Notes under the pieces: generated by a model | Database searches by the model: none | What the model was told of the DNA's origin: nothing | Seen by the model: only the letters and a program-made list of their open reading frames with translations | Shown here: positions 62,021-64,000 of the stretch, piece by piece | Layout of the letters: every line of letters starts with the position of its first letter | Numbering within the stretch: position 1 is the first letter of the stretch | Position numbers and translations under genes: made by a program | Origin: CAZJHX01 sp964545715 | Lineage (GTDB): Bacteria; Myxococcota_A; UBA9042; GCA-2863065 | Length of the DNA stretch: 64,000 bases | Direction of reading: 5' to 3' | Assembly (NCBI GenBank): GCA_964545715.1 | Contig: CAZJHX010000026.1 | Location: forward strand, 1-64,000

Positions 62021-63420
62021 TGGAGCAGCTCTTTCAAGGGGGTGTCGGGATGGAAGCGGCGGAAGTCCAGGCACTCGACGTGCGCCTTGATAAAGGTGCG
62101 GGTCGCGCTGCTCCCGAAGCGCTCGATCAGCTTGCCGACCAGCGCGGTGACGGTCACCGGGCGAAAGCTCACGCCGTACAGGCTCTCGTAGACCTCGTTG
62201 ATGCGCTCGGCCAGGCGCCGCAGCGCTTTGGGTCGCACGGGCTCGATCTCCAGCACGGTCTGCTCACCGCGCCACTGCTTGTATTGCCCGCGCATGGGTC
62301 CCGGCGTGGTCGCCAGCACCACTTTGAGGCCGGAGGGCGCCTGGTACAGGTACGGGATCCGGCGGTGGCCGGCGTAGATCAGCTTGGTGGTGCTCCCGAC
62401 GTAGGTGTTCTTGCCTTTGGCCACGACGTCGTCGAACAGGTCCGGGTCGTCGTTGGCGGTCATGGTCAGCCCGCGAAAATAGCTCTGCGCGCGCTGCCAA
62501 TGAAACTTGTAGAGGCAGGCGCTGGCGGTCTCCACCTCGTCGACCAGCACCAGCAGCCCTTTGAAGCCGAGCACCTCGCGGCACAGCCAGCCCAGCCCGC
62601 TGAGCAGGTTGCAGTAGACGTTTGCGCACGTTGTGAAGTCCGGCAGGTAGCCCGTAGCCGCTGTGGCGGGGCCCTCTCCCGCGATGGCCTGCCAGTCCTT
62701 GGCGCGCATGGTGCCCTTGGCGATGCGCTCCAGGATCGGGCCCAGGATCGGGTGGTCGGGGATCGGGTTGCCGCCGAACTTGTCCACGGACGCCATGAGC
62801 ACCTGGTTGAGCCCGCCGACGCCGGGGGCGTCGAGACCGCGCACGATCTGCCGGTATAGGCGCTTGGGAAACGCGGCGCTCTCCTCGCCCGCGTCCAGGT
62901 GGGAGTAGCTGACCGCATACTCCGTGGCGGCTGCCCGCGCGCGGAGGACTTGCAGCATGTGGCTCTTGCCGCTGCCGTAAGCGCCTTCGATCAGCAGGGA
63001 GCCGTCGGCCTGATCCTCCAGCCAGTGATGCATGTGCGCCAGCTCGTCGTGCCGGCCAAACGTCCACGCTTCAGCATGGGCGTCCGGCACGATGCCCAGG
63101 CGAAAGGCCTCCAACACGCAGCGGTCCGCGTGGGTGGCGGGCGGTGGCTCCGGACCCTTGGGCAGCGCGTCTCGCAAGCGGCGATATGCCGTCACCTGGT
63201 CGCCGACCGGCAGCGAGCGACTTCGCGGGCGGGCGGCCACCGGTGGCGTACGCGATCGCCGGCGCGCGGGCGGCTCGTACGTCAGCTCCGTGCCTTTGAC
63301 CCAGGCCCGCATCGACTGAAACTGCACGTAGTACTCGTAGCCGTTGTAGCGGTTGGTCAGGATCTCGCCGGGGCCCATCAAACGGTGACGGACCCGCGCG
63401 CCGTCGGGCAGTACCGTCAC
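62017..63420 (-). CDS. BrxD-like P-loop ATPase (DUF2791 type)
   Basis: 467 aa from GTG 63420 (GTGA overlap with the upstream stop). The N-terminal about 50 aa form a small SH3-like sheet (VRHRLMGPGEILTNRYNGYEYYVQF). A basic linker follows, then the ATPase: Walker A GAYGSGKS (146-153), Walker B LLVLVDEVE, and a YAGHRRIPYLYQAPSG segment. The fold is like BREX-associated ATP-binding proteins (BrxD) and other DUF2791 proteins. The SH3-like N-terminus is not in the upstream partial ATPase as far as seen. Likely a DNA-associated AAA-like motor partner of the helicase. Confidence 0.8.
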   Translation of the reverse strand: MTVLPDGARVRHRLMGPGEILTNRYNGYEYYVQFQSMRAWVKGTELTYEPPARRRSRTPPVAARPRSRSLPVGDQVTAYRRLRDALPKGPEPPPATHADRCVLEAFRLGIVPDAHAEAWTFGRHDELAHMHHWLEDQADGSLLIEGAYGSGKSHMLQVLRARAAATEYAVSYSHLDAGEESAAFPKRLYRQIVRGLDAPGVGGLNQVLMASVDKFGGNPIPDHPILGPILERIAKGTMRAKDWQAIAGEGPATAATGYLPDFTTCANVYCNLLSGLGWLCREVLGFKGLLVLVDEVETASACLYKFHWQRAQSYFRGLTMTANDDPDLFDDVVAKGKNTYVGSTTKLIYAGHRRIPYLYQAPSGLKVVLATTPGPMRGQYKQWRGEQTVLEIEPVRPKALRRLAERINEVYESLYGVSFRPVTVTALVGKLIERFGSSATRTFIKAHVECLDFRRFHPDTPLKELLQ

Positions 63421-64000
63421 TGCAGCAGCGTACGGGCCCGGTCGAGGTCGATCACCTGACCCTTGCCGGCGCGCAGCAGGTGAAACGCCCGGACGCAGCC
63501 CTGCACGAACAGCCGCTTGTAGCCGATATCGCCGAAGCGCTGCTCGTATGCGGCCTTGGCCACAGCGGTGACCACGTCCTTGGGCTTTTTGACTTTGAAG
63601 CCGTAGGCCTTCTGATACACCTTGGCCAGCTTCACGCCGATCTCGACCAGCAGGTCCTGCGGGTCCCCGTCCAGGTCGTCCAGCCGGATGCGCACGCCGG
63701 TCGGGTTGAAGACCTCGAACACCGAGCTGATGCGCTGATTGAGCGCCTCGTACACGCTGCTGCGCCCCTCGAAGAAGTTCTCGTCGGGCACCGCGTACAT
63801 CATCAGCACGCCGCCGAAGTGGTGGTGCCCGCACTCGTCGATCAGCTCGCGCAGGTTGGAGAGCAGTGAGTCGCGCTGCTTGGTGGACAAGCTGGGCACC
63901 TGCTCGGCCTCATCGAAAAGGATGACCAGGCCCGGGTGTCCCAGCGCCCGGATCCACTGGATCAGCGACCGCAGCATGGACAGCGCCACGCTCTTGTCGA
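63417..64000 (-). CDS. P-loop ATPase related to BrxD, C-terminal part (runs off the window)
   Basis: At least 194 aa visible; the Walker A end is beyond 64000. Walker B VILFDEAEQV, then LRELIDECGHHHFGGVLMMYAVPDE (sensor-like), and a helical C-terminus (YKRLFVQGCVRAFHLL) match the same DUF2791 family as the next gene. Two paralogous ATPases followed by a helicase with 4-bp overlaps between all three form one operon. Further genes of the system probably lie beyond the window edge. Confidence 0.8.
   Translation of the reverse strand, partial: DKSVALSMLRSLIQWIRALGHPGLVILFDEAEQVPSLSTKQRDSLLSNLRELIDECGHHHFGGVLMMYAVPDENFFEGRSSVYEALNQRISSVFEVFNPTGVRIRLDDLDGDPQDLLVEIGVKLAKVYQKAYGFKVKKPKDVVTAVAKAAYEQRFGDIGYKRLFVQGCVRAFHLLRAGKGQVIDLDRARTLLQ

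Overview
The window is a dense, high-GC (roughly 60-65% by eye) bacterial chromosome segment with short intergenic gaps and no CRISPR array, rRNA, tRNA or recognisable insertion sequence. Gene content suggests a deltaproteobacterial-type lineage (Myxococcota or Bradymonadota-like). Supporting features are lipoproteins with Cys-rich DC-P-x-G-x-x-C repeats, a Hanks kinase fused to TPRs, an FHA/coiled-coil protein, a sigma54 NtrC-type regulator, a giant TPR protein, and a dcw cluster with MraZ and meso-DAP-type MurE. This placement is inferred from gene content only.

Layout. 1-6.7 kb: a metallophosphoesterase lacking its last motif, an exported protease/propeller/barrel protein, an ECF sigma factor with its zinc anti-sigma factor, and a BKACE-like protein with altered metal ligands. 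6.7-13.6 kb: a 2068-aa pseudokinase-TPR protein and a metallo-beta-lactamase-fold protein without metal ligands. 13.6-24.9 kb: an exported dipeptidyl-peptidase III-like protein, a plus-strand operon (discoidin-like/HEAT protein, unknown protein, membrane SGNH hydrolase), a W-rich repeat protein with a very basic tail, a nuclease lipoprotein and an NTF2-like protein. 24.9-31.5 kb: a pentapeptide-repeat pair, then a tight five-gene operon: FHA/coiled-coil protein, Ycf46-like AAA ATPase, Ycf35/DUF1257, DUF2997 and an unknown protein. This is my leading candidate for an undescribed system.

31.5-41.4 kb: sigma54 response regulator, MATE transporter, a Cys-rich/Pal-like/CpoB-like envelope set leading into mnmG, a cyclophilin, a FtsX/MacB-type permease with a Cys-rich insert and no adjacent ATPase, and a Tag-like protein without its base-recognition Glu. 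41.6-53.3 kb: a reduced dcw operon on the minus strand (mraZ-ftsL-TPR lipoprotein-ftsI-murE-murF-ftsW-ftsQ-ftsA-ftsZ) that lacks rsmH, mraY, murD, murG, murC, murB and ddl. A MraZ-box repeat array precedes it and strong inverted repeats follow it. 53.5-64 kb: a TPR-kinase, a two-gene beta-oxidation operon (thiolase; SDR-SCP2-SCP2-hydratase fusion), a DUF4388/PATAN-like protein, and a minus-strand ATPase-ATPase-helicase operon cut by the window end, which resembles BREX-associated BrxD/BrxHI modules.

A recurring theme is enzymes whose folds are recognisable but whose catalytic residues are replaced: the BKACE-like, MBL-like and Tag-like proteins, the pseudokinase, and the truncated phosphoesterase.
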